From Ciona intestinalis (lineage: Eukaryota > Chordata > Ascidiacea > Phlebobranchia > Cionidae), in the NCBI RefSeq assembly GCF_000224145.3, contig NC_020168.2:248001-312000 (forward strand): a stretch of DNA of 64,000 nucleotides, read 5' to 3'. This document shows, piece after piece, positions 1-12,727 of the stretch (its first letter is position 1; every line of letters starts with the position of its first letter). Made by a program: the position numbers and the translations under genes. The notes under the pieces are model-generated. The model was not told the DNA's origin. It saw nothing but the letters and a program-made list of their open reading frames with translations, and searched no databases.

Positions 1-441
1 ACGCCATTATCAACCCACAGGGTAAAGTTCACGGCAATGTTGATTAAATGCGCTATTTTAAATGCTCTTGTAGCATTTATATCTCAGCAAAAAATGACAT
101 ATAAGGACCATTTAAAAGTCTTTTTAATGTTAATACATTTTCAATCGAATTTAATTTTAAATAGAGTGAGATGCAGAGAAACTTTGCGCTATTAATTTAC
201 CGTTTTGTTTTTTTGTGGTGTTTATGAAATTCTTTTCGATTTCGGGGGTTTCCCAGTACTTGTTTACGTTACCTTGGAAGTTGTTTTTGTAAGTTTTAAA
301 AGTTGAATTATTCATTATTACAGTTTACTGTAGGTGTATTATTATTTGGATTTTGAACCCGGATACTGTAAGACTATAAAGAGCACACGAAGGATCAAAG
401 CCGGCCGTTTTTTTGCTTAGAAAAGCTGGCCTAAATGTACG
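1..441 (+). other. 5' flank / possible 5' UTR of ANKS6
   Basis: AT-rich DNA without a supportable coding exon. The first ATG of the ANKS6 model is at 442. An in-frame coding start further upstream is not seen. I could not place a transcription start. Confidence 0.4.
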
Positions 442-3400
442 ATGGACAATTCTTCTATAACTGTTCCTCAAAGCATTTGGTCGCTTTTAAAAGCAGTGGA
501 GGACGGTGATGCAAATAAAGTAAGTTGTTTATAATTTCTTTGTATGTTCTGGCCACATCTGAGTTCTTTTTTTCTGTAAAAATACTCATAATTCTACTTT
601 TTGTCTACAGGTTCAACACTTGTTGGAGCAAAACACAGAGGTATCTGTTGAAACGACAGACGCTGATGGTAACAGTCTTCTTCATATTGCTGCTGCCAAT
701 GGTCATGAAGAAGTTGTTAGGATTCTGTTAATAAAAGGTTAAACTGAGTTTTTATTAAGTGTTGTGATTCCAATGTATTTAAAAAGGGTATATTAACCAC
801 TAAACTGAGTTGTCCCTAATGATAGCCATATGTGTGCTTGAACAAGACCCTTAGCAGACATTGCTTCAACCCAAAAGTCAGCACCCTGGATGTCGGATTA
901 CTGGGCCAACTCTGGTCTAAATCTCAGGTCACATTGTGTGGTTCGTCAGGACCTCACCACTCCTAACTTCACACCAATAAACACACCCTTATATTTAGAT
1001 GATTGAGCTTTTCATGAACCAGGTCCCATGACGTGGCTTGCTGTATAACCTTACCCAAGTTCATTTCCCAACCTGTGTTGTATTTCAGGTGCGTCACTTG
1101 ATCGATCTAATTCATTTGGTTGGACACCTCTAATGCAGGCAGCTCGATATGGGAATGAAAGTGTTGCCCACTATTTATTGAACAATAAAGCAAAGATCAA
1201 CGTGACCACTCCTATGGGAATCTCTGCATTGACACTTGCAACTTATGGCGGGCACACAAAGGCATGTTAGCAGTTTAATGACCACTTTCAATTGATTTAT
1301 TGTATTTAACTAAAAATTTGGGTAGAAATTTATAACACAAGAAAGATCACGTCCAAATATAAACATAACTGTTTTTATTAATTACAAGATTTTTAAAAAA
1401 CTTGATCCAATGTTTTTACGTCTACTTTTTAATACCTTAAACACCCACATATTTAACTTCTATAAAAGCTTAGCCTACTTTGCTAAATGTAAAGCTTACA
1501 CTGCCACACTGGTATGGTATTCCAAACATATAATGTCATCCTTCAAAGTTTCCCAGGCAGTCATATGTGTGCTTTAAACAAGACATTTAGCAGACATTGC
1601 TTCGACCCAGTGATCATTTATGGGTTGTAACACCCTAAATGTCGGAGTAATGAAATGAACCGACTATTGCCTAAATCTCTGGTCCCATTACGTGGTTCGT
1701 TGCTCTTCCTTACCACTACTAACTCCACACCAATAAACACACACTTATTTCCAGATGATTGAACTCTTCATGAACCATGATGTTTTGGCCGACGATTCCG
1801 AATCCGTTCCGTACTTCACCTCACCACTAGCTGTCGCTACAATGCAGGGCCGCGACGATAATCTGAAGAAATTGCTTAAGAAGGGAATTCCCCCAGACCA
1901 ATACTTCAAGTTCACCGACTGGACACCATTGATGATTGCTGCATTGACTGGTTTGTTGTTTGCCAAGTACTTTGTTGGTGAAATTTGAAAGCAAAAATTT
2001 TGAAACCTCAATTGCTGCTATTCTGTTGTACATGGTAAGGTCATACACCAAGTCATGCCATTGTTCCTGGGATTTAGGCCAGAGTTGATCATTACTCTAA
2101 CACCCAGGGTGCTACAACTCATTAGTGATTACTGGGTTGGAGCAATGTCTGTTAAATGTCTTGCCCATGGAAACATATGCCATTAAGCATAGAATCTTTC
2201 CAGGAGTTAAAAATCTAAAATTTTACAGTTGTGTAATATATTTATTTCAATGTTAATAAAATAGTAAGTGGTACATATATTTAAGAGTGTAGAATTTACA
2301 TGGTTAAGATTTTAAGTGTGATGTTGCATTCTTAGGTCAACTGCCAATGGCAAAGTTGCTTGTAGAGAAAGGAGCAAACCCCAACTTTAAGAACAAACAA
2401 GGTAAAACTGCCCTTGAGATTGCTACTGACTGCGAGATGAAGGAAGTGAGGGGGTATCTTGATCATAGAACTACAGACAAGCCTGCAAGAGGTGTGTGGA
2501 AGTTAAACTTTATTCATATTACAAATATAATGCAATATAAACCTAAATAATATTTCAGCAGCTTATTTGGTATAAAAAGTAGTGTATTTCGTTTCAACTG
2601 GCAGACATTTTTCATACCAGATGAGCCGCTAAATAATTATTCACATTATGCCTGGTAACAGAAGTAACACAATATTAGTTTTGTTTGTAAAATTGTTGCT
2701 TTTCCACTTCGAGCTGTTGAATATATTCACCATAACTTATATATCATATACTTTTCAGTTACTGAGAGTGGTGAGAGCATCATTGCTGCTGTGAAGAAAG
2801 GTAAAATATAAACAATTTATGCTGTGTAGTGTGTAGTTATAACTAATATTGAATGAATAAATGTAACCATCTTTGTCCTCACGTGGCCAGAAAACGACAG
2901 TCCTTATAACACGGGTGCTCTGTTTCATACACCTTGTACTTGTTTACGAGTTACGAAGTATATTACTTTGTGGGTGATTGTTTTTATGTTTAGCTGTGGG
3001 GGATATTCCTTTTAACCTCAATGGAAAACACTTATATTCTTCAGGTGACTACCAGAAAGTGTTCAGCCTTTTAGAAGCAGATGGTGGAAAGGCAAACAAA
3101 GCTTCATCTGATGGAGCGACACCATTGATGTATGCATCCATCACTGGGCAACTTAACCTTATCAAGCTACTGTTGGATTACAATGCTGATATTGATGCAA
3201 GGGATTATGAGAATGGTTGGACAGCATTGATGCAGGCAACTTATTATGGGTAAAGTGGTTTATGTTGTAATTATATGTGTGGCGCAGTCAGTGCTAAATA
3301 TGTGCATGAAAACAGCAGTGGCAAAGATAATACTGAGTGTGATACCAATGCTCACTGATTAGGTGCTTGCATTGTAACCAAAGGATACAAGGTTCAATGC

Positions 3401-6400
3401 TCAACACTGTTACCAAAACTTTTATGCTTTAAAGAGGGAGTTCATTTAAAACATACATGACCTAATGACCATGCATGTCAATATCCCACAAACAGCTTAC
3501 TGACTGGGTTACTGCTTGTAGGCAATATGCTTAAATTAAGTAAGATAATTGATTTAAATTGAATTTAGCACGCAAGGATGTGGTAAGCTTTATACAATAG
3601 TTCACAGTGTGGTGTTGTGCAGTAATGAATGTTAAAAACTTTAATGTTAAACTCAATGTAAACCTATTCAACCAAAAGTATGATTAATCTTCTCAGCAAA
3701 ACTCAAGCAGCAATCTACTTGATAAGAAGAGGTGCAAATGTTGGGATACAAGCTCACAATGGAGTTACTGCATTTGATATGGCTATGCTAATAAGTAAGT
3801 TTAATTTATTAAATAACTGTTTAAAAAACTTTCACAAATATGTTACGAAGTTCTGCTTCTATTTTTCAAGTGTTACTGGGGGTCTGTACTGTACATTTCG
3901 TGTGTGTGTATTTCTGGATCATTCTACCTGCTTATCTTGAATGACAATTGTGTTTTAAGCAAATCGTGGAATGTAACTGCAAAGTCTAGACCTAACTAAA
4001 CACCCCTTAATCCCTTGTTCATTTGGAATAACAGGGGAAAAAGTTAAAACAAGATAAAAGCTGCATTGGCACTGTCTACATTGAAAAACTGAAAAAGAAA
4101 TTTGCATGAAAATGTATATATATATACTGACCACCTGACACTGCTTACAACTAATATCTACATTGACAAACTCTACAGACCTAAACGACACAACATTGTT
4201 TCGATTACTTGCTGAGAAAGTAATGCAAGGTTACAGCAATGATGAAGGTGGTGGATGTGAATCTACACAACTAACCAAAGCTTGGCAGAGCACGGGGTCA
4301 GGTTCCCTTCTCGCTGGCGCTCAGTCACAAGTTACAAAACCAACATCAAGTTAGTGAATAAAATATATCCTAATAAAACACCATTCGTTGTATTTTGTTT
4401 GTTACGTGTTTCATAGCATTGATACTGAATTCTATTAACTATTGATTTTGATATTTAACTGTTTCTATGTAAATGTAATCTACGACCCCATGTAACTCAT
4501 ACTATAATACAATCTGTAGAGTGTAGTCTACAAAAATTATATTGTAACCGTTACTGTGCAGTTTCAAGATATTGAATAGTAATTGCTCCTCTTAATTGTC
4601 TTAAAGATAACAAATGTTTCTAAATTCCCACAAGGTTACATACAGAGTAATTCATAAGCGACACGAAGTGTATGAAACAGAAACACCATAGTATAATAAT
4701 GACTATCAACGCAAGGATAAATATGTCATTCAAAGTTCTAAAATGCCCCCTGTAAAAATTCCAACCCCCCCCTAAAACAACTTTGTTTTCTAGCAGCATC
4801 AAACCAGAGTGGTGTAAAACGTAATTGGTTGTCCAAAGTTTCCATGAAAATGAAGGGGATGAAACTCACAAGGACTTTTAAAACAAAAACCTCAACATTT
4901 GACGAAACACTTATTGCACCAGATGATACAGTACCTGATGCTAATAGTAAATGTGAGGCAAAATATTTAATACATAATCTTGTAACAGCTTATCTGGTGT
5001 AAAAAACATAGTGTTTTTCCCACTGCCATCTAACAAAACTTCATCAGGGAATATTTTTGTACCATATAACCTGCTAAAAATTATTTACAAAGCAACCCAA
5101 AGTCCAAACTATTTTGGCCTTTGAATTAAACATAAATAATAAGGGTTAATATGTTCTGTTATTTTTATAATTTATTAAACTAATGTTAATTATACAATAT
5201 TTTGACTCTTTTGGCAAGAATTTTGCTGACAGATGTTTCTACATTCTATTTAAGTCGAAGAAGCCAAAATACAAGTATAATATGCCTGGCAGTAATGGTA
5301 TATATATCTGTGTTAGTGTGTATGTATATAAGGTTGCTTAAATTAACTTTAATCATTTCATAGTTGATACGAATGGAGGGAGCAACGTTACCATCGGTGA
5401 TCCATATGCGATGGTGAGTATTTTTACAATTATATGTTATTGTTGAGATTGAGACGCTGTTACTATTGTGAGCGTATGTGTTCCTGGCAAACACAGTTAA
5501 CTGCAATTGCTCCAACCCAGTGGTCACTTATGGATTTAGTAACTTGGTAGCTATATATTTTAAAAAATATCCCAAAATAATAATTACCTATAATGTTACA
5601 TACGCAGTAATTCGTAAGCGGGAACGAGGTGTATGAAACAGAACACATGCTGTACCCACTGTCATTGTTCTGCGGCATGAGGATAAATAAGTAATTTATG
5701 TCAAATTTCAACTTGAATTTCCACCTTAATATTGTATTTGGGTGGGGTCCTACAGCATGGCATGATATGGGACCTTAGTTTGAGGTCAGAGCTGGCCAAT
5801 ACCGAGACGGTGAGGTCCTACAGCAAGTCATGGCACTTGAGATTTAAGACAGAGTTTCTACCTCATTAACTCCCATCTAATCCTTTACAGGCACAAGCGA
5901 ACCATTGCGCTCCTACCACTCACTTCCCGATGGAGAAGTTTTCACCCGTCGTCCCCCCCTTCCAGTCAGCCACTGGAGTTGACAAACAAACAATGTCGTC
6001 GCAGAGAAAGTTGTCCAGCTCCAAAACTTCAATATCTAACAGCTTAAACAGCAGTGGCGAGGTGGTTACCAAAACTTTATTGTCAAAATATATAACAGTC
6101 CATAGTAACAGTTGGTTAATTGTGTCATGTATATAAATATGGCTACATACAAGGTGACTTGTTAGCGGGCACGATGTGTATGGAACAAAACACTCATGTC
6201 ATAACGACTGTTGTTTCCCCGCCACCCGGGAAAATTGCAAGTAACATTCATTTATTCATATCACTTCTTTATCATCGTGATTTAGAAGTTATAAACACGA
6301 ATTAATTTCAGAGCTCTGCAAGCTTGGTTGTAGTGAGACCGTTCAAGTTCTTGCAGAGTCCAAACAGTTCAGGAAGATACAACGGTGGTAATGGACCTAA

Positions 6401-8544
6401 TGGAAGTCCTCATTCATCAGGCGGGGCAACTTCAGTTACAAGGAGTTTTAATCACAAACGAAATGCTTCAATTGGAGTAAAGGAACCTCATAATACATCA
6501 GGTTGGTATATGGATGAATGTAAGTTATATTGCGTGGCGGGGCAAAGACAGTCATTATAACCTGAGTGTTCACACCTCGTTCCAGTTTATGAGTTACCAC
6601 AGACGTAACTTTGTGGGTAAATATTCTTGTTGGATGGAACTTTTTGTATTGGCAATGGCTGACAATTTAAGGCTCTGGACTTTACAAATATCTTCATTTT
6701 TATAGGAGACCGACACTCTGATACAGTACTTGCGAATATGACAAAAAGAAAGCAGAGAAAGAATACGTCGTCAACTCCCAGTAGTGTGGTGGGTGGTAGC
6801 ATGAGAAGTGCTATGTCTGCTGAACAACTGACTACTTCACTACAGGTAGTAGCACGGAATTATATCTAAAATGCTGTGTTAATCAGGTTGCTGGAAATAT
6901 GTTTACTGTTTTTTTTTGGAAGAATTTTCTCTCCATTATTATTTGTGCATTTTGTGGCTTATTGTTTACCAGACATGCTTTTTAAATGATGTCCTTTCCC
7001 ATACTTTTTATTCTTAGCACGTTTTAATTTGTTGTTTTGCTGTTAAGTTGTTCCCTTCTTTGTTTCAATGATATGATCTTCATTATTGATAACATGTTAA
7101 ACTGAAACAATATTAAAAAACATAAAAAATTCATGTCGATATTTTTGCAGAAACCTCTTTATCGATATGAAACCCAGAATCGGAAGAAATCGAGTCGAGC
7201 TGGATCCGTAGCTTCATCGCAGTCCACAAGCTCCTCCAGGACACTGACTCCTCCACAGAGTCCAAAAAGCGGGCAGAGGTCGGAAAAGTCGCGAAGATCA
7301 GAAGGATCCCGAGGTGCGAGGAGTGTGAGGAGCCAAGGATCTTCTTTTAGCACTCATCCATCACTTAGTGAGGAAGGTGGGAGGATTTATGTGTTTGTGA
7401 TGCTGTGCAACACAATGAATATTGTGTCTGAAAAAATGAACCTAATAAATATATCCTTTTGTGGCAAGGAAACGACAGTTGTCAGTTTTACACACCTCAC
7501 ACCTGCCTAAGAGTTGAATAAAGGAATTTAACTTATTCATTCTCGCATGTGGGCAAAACGACAGTGGTTATAACACCGGTGTTTTGCTTCACACACCTCA
7601 AAAATTTTATACCTTAAATTTTCCAGATGAGCTGAGCGGAATTTTACGGAAACTTTCCCTTGAAAATTACCACCCAATATTTGAGGAGCAAGAAATCAAC
7701 ATGGATGACTTCCTTACTTTGACACACGGTGACCTCAGTGAGTTGGGAATCACACAAGAACTTCCACGACAACAAATATTACAAGCAATAAAACAAATCA
7801 ACAACAGGAAGGTGTGTATGTGCTTTTTGTGTCATTTGATGAGGTCCATGTGATAGCATCCTGGGTGGGGAATCACCAAATTTTGGTCTTAGAGTAGATT
7901 AAAGTGGAATAGAAATTGCTTCTTGTAGCTAAGAGACCTCACCCTTGTTGCTGAGTGTAAGAACTTGGCAACATTACATATTAAAATGTCTTAAATCAGT
8001 TGTTCTAGGACTGAATTCCATTGATCACTAGGGTTTAACTTCTTAAGGGTTCAATTGTTCAGGCAAGTTATTATTGCGTAATCAATTACGATTAAGTGTC
8101 CTGCTAAAGACCGCATACCCCACAATGATAGCAGCATTGAGACTTGAAACTATATCCTCCTGGGTAGAGACATTGACACACCAGCTGCTGTGCCATGGCT
8201 TCAGATATACAATATGTATGTAAGCCGTTGATATAAACGTTTTGCAGGAAAAGAAATTAACCAACAGTCGACCTCCTCATTCTAAACGACCTGGTAAGTG
8301 ATTGTAACTCGTTTATCCTCACATGCCGGGCAACAACTGTCGTTTTAACACGTGTGTTCTGTTTCATACACCTCGTGCCGCTTTCGAAGCCTGTGTAACT
8401 GTTTGGATGATTATTTTTTACATTTATTTTGGCTTAATGTTTTTTTGAAATTCACAAGCATAACCAGCTTACACTACAGGTTCCCTCCATACAGTTACAA
8501 GTTGGAGTTACAACACCACACAAATGCCACATATACAATCTTAG
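442..8544 (+). CDS. ANKS6: ANKS6-like ankyrin-repeat and SAM-domain protein (18 exons)
   Basis: Vertebrate ANKS6 is a ciliary scaffold of the inversin compartment, working with NEK8, INVS and NPHP3. Exons in phase: 442-519, 611-737, 1089-1261, 1755-1950, 2336-2491, 2759-2800, 3045-3249, 3697-3794, 4179-4349, 4794-4946, 5364-5413, 5891-6061, 6312-6501, 6706-6845, 7151-7376, 7627-7811, 8248-8293, 8480-8544, giving about 823 aa (human ANKS6 is 871). Exons 2-8 encode about eight ankyrin repeats ([72 protein letters not shown]). A Ser/Arg/Gly-rich linker follows. Exon 16 is a SAM domain ([17 protein letters not shown], then [13 protein letters not shown]) very close to my recollection of the ANKS6 SAM. 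Intron 3 is GC-AG. The exon 10 acceptor is a TAGCAG tandem site, which could drop one residue. ANKS3 is the main alternative; the SAM near the C-terminus favours ANKS6. Confidence 0.88.
820..1035 (+). repeat. Duplicated repeat plus copy of the exon 4 start, in ANKS6 intron 2
   Basis: This stretch parallels 1555-1790 in the next intron: SINE-body-like sequence, then a block with CCAACTCTGGTCTAAATCTC, then CACACCAATAAACACAC. It ends with a near copy of the first ~28 bases of ANKS6 exon 4 (ATGATTGAGCTTTTCATGAA versus ATGATTGAACTCTTCATGAA). It has no usable continuation as an exon. Confidence 0.7.
1555..1750 (+). repeat. SINE-body-like repeat ending at the ANKS6 exon 4 acceptor
   Basis: Second copy of the module at 820-1000. 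It contains GCAGACATTGCTTCGACCCA and the CACACCAATAAACACAC block, and stops at the splice acceptor of exon 4. Confidence 0.65.
2030..2195 (-). repeat. SINE-body-like repeat, reverse orientation
   Basis: Reverse-complement copy of the same module in ANKS6 intron 4, with the signatures GGCCAGAGTTG and TGGGTTGGAGCAATG. Confidence 0.6.
2866..2985 (-). repeat. Composite SINE, 3' module
   Basis: Reverse copy with GAATGAATAAATGTAAC (tail), ACGACAGTCCTTATAACACG and TCATACACCTTGT. In ANKS6 intron 6. Confidence 0.65.
3335..3440 (+). repeat. tRNA-like SINE head fragment
   Basis: Contains a degenerate tRNA-like run with an A-box-like stretch (GATTAGGTGCTTGC) and a B-box-like stretch (AAGGTTCAATGCTC). 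In ANKS6 intron 7. Divergent copy. Confidence 0.45.
4620..4730 (+). repeat. Composite SINE, 3' module
   Basis: Forward copy with GGTTACATACAGAGTAATTC and GTGTATGAAACAGAA. In ANKS6 intron 9. Confidence 0.6.
5465..5700 (+). repeat. Composite SINE, body plus 3' module
   Basis: The body (CAATTGCTCCAACCCAGTGG) is followed directly by the 3' module (AATTCGTAAGCGGGAACGAG, TGTATGAAACAGAACAC). With 20305-20540 it shows the two modules belong to one element. Confidence 0.7.
5745..5880 (-). repeat. Repeat block with GACC...GGCC signature, two tandem pieces
   Basis: Reverse copies of the block seen at 890-960 and 1650-1720 (GGGGTCCTACAGCATGGCAT; CAGAGCTGGCC), present twice in tandem in ANKS6 intron 11. 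Confidence 0.5.
6120..6275 (+). repeat. Composite SINE, 3' module with (ATTC)n-like tail
   Basis: Forward copy with TTAGCGGGCACGATGTGTAT and CATAACGACTGTTGTTTCCC, then a tail ending ATTCATTTATTCAT. In ANKS6 intron 12. Confidence 0.65.
6517..6625 (-). repeat. Composite SINE, 3' module
   Basis: Reverse copy with GCGTGGCGGGGCAAAGACAG and GTGTTCACACCTCGTTCC. In ANKS6 intron 13. Confidence 0.6.
7440..7605 (-). repeat. Two partial SINE 3' modules
   Basis: Two reverse fragments (AAGGAAACGACAGTTG near 7466; GGCAAAACGACAGTGGTTAT near 7553) in ANKS6 intron 15. Confidence 0.5.
8080..8225 (-). repeat. tRNA-derived SINE head and body
   Basis: Reverse copy. Its complement has a tRNA-like head (GTGGCACAG-type A box, GGTTTCAAG-type B box) and then the body. 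In ANKS6 intron 16. Confidence 0.5.
8300..8415 (-). repeat. Composite SINE, 3' module
   Basis: Reverse copy with GCCGGGCAACAACTGTCG and TGTTTCATACACCTCGTGCC. In the last ANKS6 intron. Confidence 0.65.
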
Positions 8545-9397
8545 CATATATACTTTAAATAACCGAAAGTGCAAATATCTCATTCTGTATTTACCTGATG
8601 TTACCTGTTGGTGCCAATAATGTTTCTGGTGCTTCCATATTTTACCTATTCTCTCTACAGTGTATTTACTGAATAACTTTTGTTATGAAGTTTCTGCGAT
8701 TAAAAATAAATTTTGTTTCTGAACTCCTTTTGTAAGCACGCTGCTTGGTTGGTTACTTGGTTTAGTATCCTTCCCATAACAATAGTAGCTTTATATAATA
8801 CTATCTTTGGTTAGCAATTAGCCCACAATAATATAGTCAGAATGAACATACTTTACAAAATAGTTGGCTGACTTGCTAAAACCTTGTAATAAATGTAATA
8901 TACAGCACTGGTATGTGTTGTATGATTACATCCACCTCAGTTCCTAAGTACTTAGCATACTTTGAGCCAACTCTGGCCTAAATCTCAGGTTGCCTCACTA
9001 TAGGACCTCACTCATACATTACGATTTTAGCCTAAATAGATCAATTTAAATTTACATGGTTATATTTATACAATTATCTTTATAATTTGAATACAATTTC
9101 TTTGTAGGCTTGGTTGCAGTCCAATAACACAAAACGAGATTTGAAAAATTGAGTAAAACATTTCAGAAACTACAGATTTTAGAAGATATGTACAAAAATT
9201 GAGTCTGCATACACTTAAATCAAATGTTAACGTATATTTTGGTATAAAGTAGTGCAATCAATTAGGTCCGGAATAGGTAACTACTACAGAACTGCTATGG
9301 AAACCAAATGCTCTTCTGAGCAGCTAAGTTTTACTGTTCCAGTTAAGTATTGAGACTGGAGTGCTAACAATATTTGGGGCAGAGGGGGTAAAGTGCA
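8545..9397. other. Intergenic region between convergent ANKS6 and PDCD6
   Basis: Holds both 3' UTRs, the ANKS6 poly(A) signal and a short GACC/GGCC repeat piece near 8960-9015. No other gene seen. Confidence 0.5.
8705..8710 (+). terminator. Poly(A) signal AATAAA, ANKS6
   Basis: Canonical AATAAA 161 bases after the ANKS6 stop codon, with T-rich sequence following. Confidence 0.6.
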
Positions 9398-11873
<2,476 letters not shown>

Positions 11874-12578
11874 TATAAATTTAGATATTAAAGGACCAAA
11901 GGATAAAGAGTCTGAAATTATATAACAAAGCGCAATATAGTAATTTTGATGACGTTTTACCGTGCTACTTAAAGTAGGCGCACAACATTTAAATTATACT
12001 GTGTTATTACTAAGCTGGCGTTTCTGTCCTTGCGCAAATACATCGTAACTCTACAAGTCTTGAATTCTACATACATTACGTGTTGTTGAACGCAAAACCA
12101 ATCCCTCATTCATTCTGGCGTCAGATCGATGGTTGTCACGAAATGGTGGCACGTATACAACCCCCTCCTTAGACGCTTAGGGACGCCACGGACTAAATTC
12201 ATATGACTTCCTGCTTACAAACAAACTAAAACTCGATAACTATTGAGTTTGTCCCTTTAGCATCGAGTTATAGATTACTGCATATATAAATATTAATTAT
12301 CTGGTGCTGTGGCAAAGACCGCAAAATGGTTAACGCGTCTACCGTGGACAATTACGTATGTGGTATCAATATAAATGGGCACGAGGTGTATATGAAACTA
12401 CTGTGTTATAACGACTGTCGTTGTCCCGCGCAGGAGTAAAATATTAACTTTTTACCGAACTACATTTACATAGTAATCATCAGATACCCTAAACTAAACT
12501 GAAACTAGCTGCTTTCCTTTGTAAAGTTTTCTTGACCCTATTTAATTGCTAAAACAAACTTTTTGAACAACCATGAAA
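11874..12578. other. Region between PDCD6 start and creatine kinase 3' end
   Basis: Contains the PDCD6 5' flank and one shortened composite SINE (12310-12450). No other gene seen. Confidence 0.5.
12310..12450 (+). repeat. Shortened composite SINE (head plus 3' module)
   Basis: Head GTGCTGTGGCAAAGACCGC with GTTAACGCGTCTACC, followed by ATGGGCACGAGGTGTATATG and GTTATAACGACTGTCGTTGT. The body between them is missing. Confidence 0.6.
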
Positions 12579-12584
12579 TTTATT
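12579..12584 (-). terminator. Poly(A) signal AATAAA, creatine kinase
   Basis: TTTATT on the + strand reads AATAAA on the minus strand, about 145 bases past the creatine kinase stop. Confidence 0.55.
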
Positions 12585-12727
12585 GAAGTAAACGAAGCAC
12601 CGGGTGTATTAACTACCAAATTAATATGTTAAAATAAAGTTACAGCCGATTACTAGACAGATAATGTTTTATACACACAAAATATGTCACAACAACCAAA
12701 TACACGACTAGGGTATCCGACACGGAT

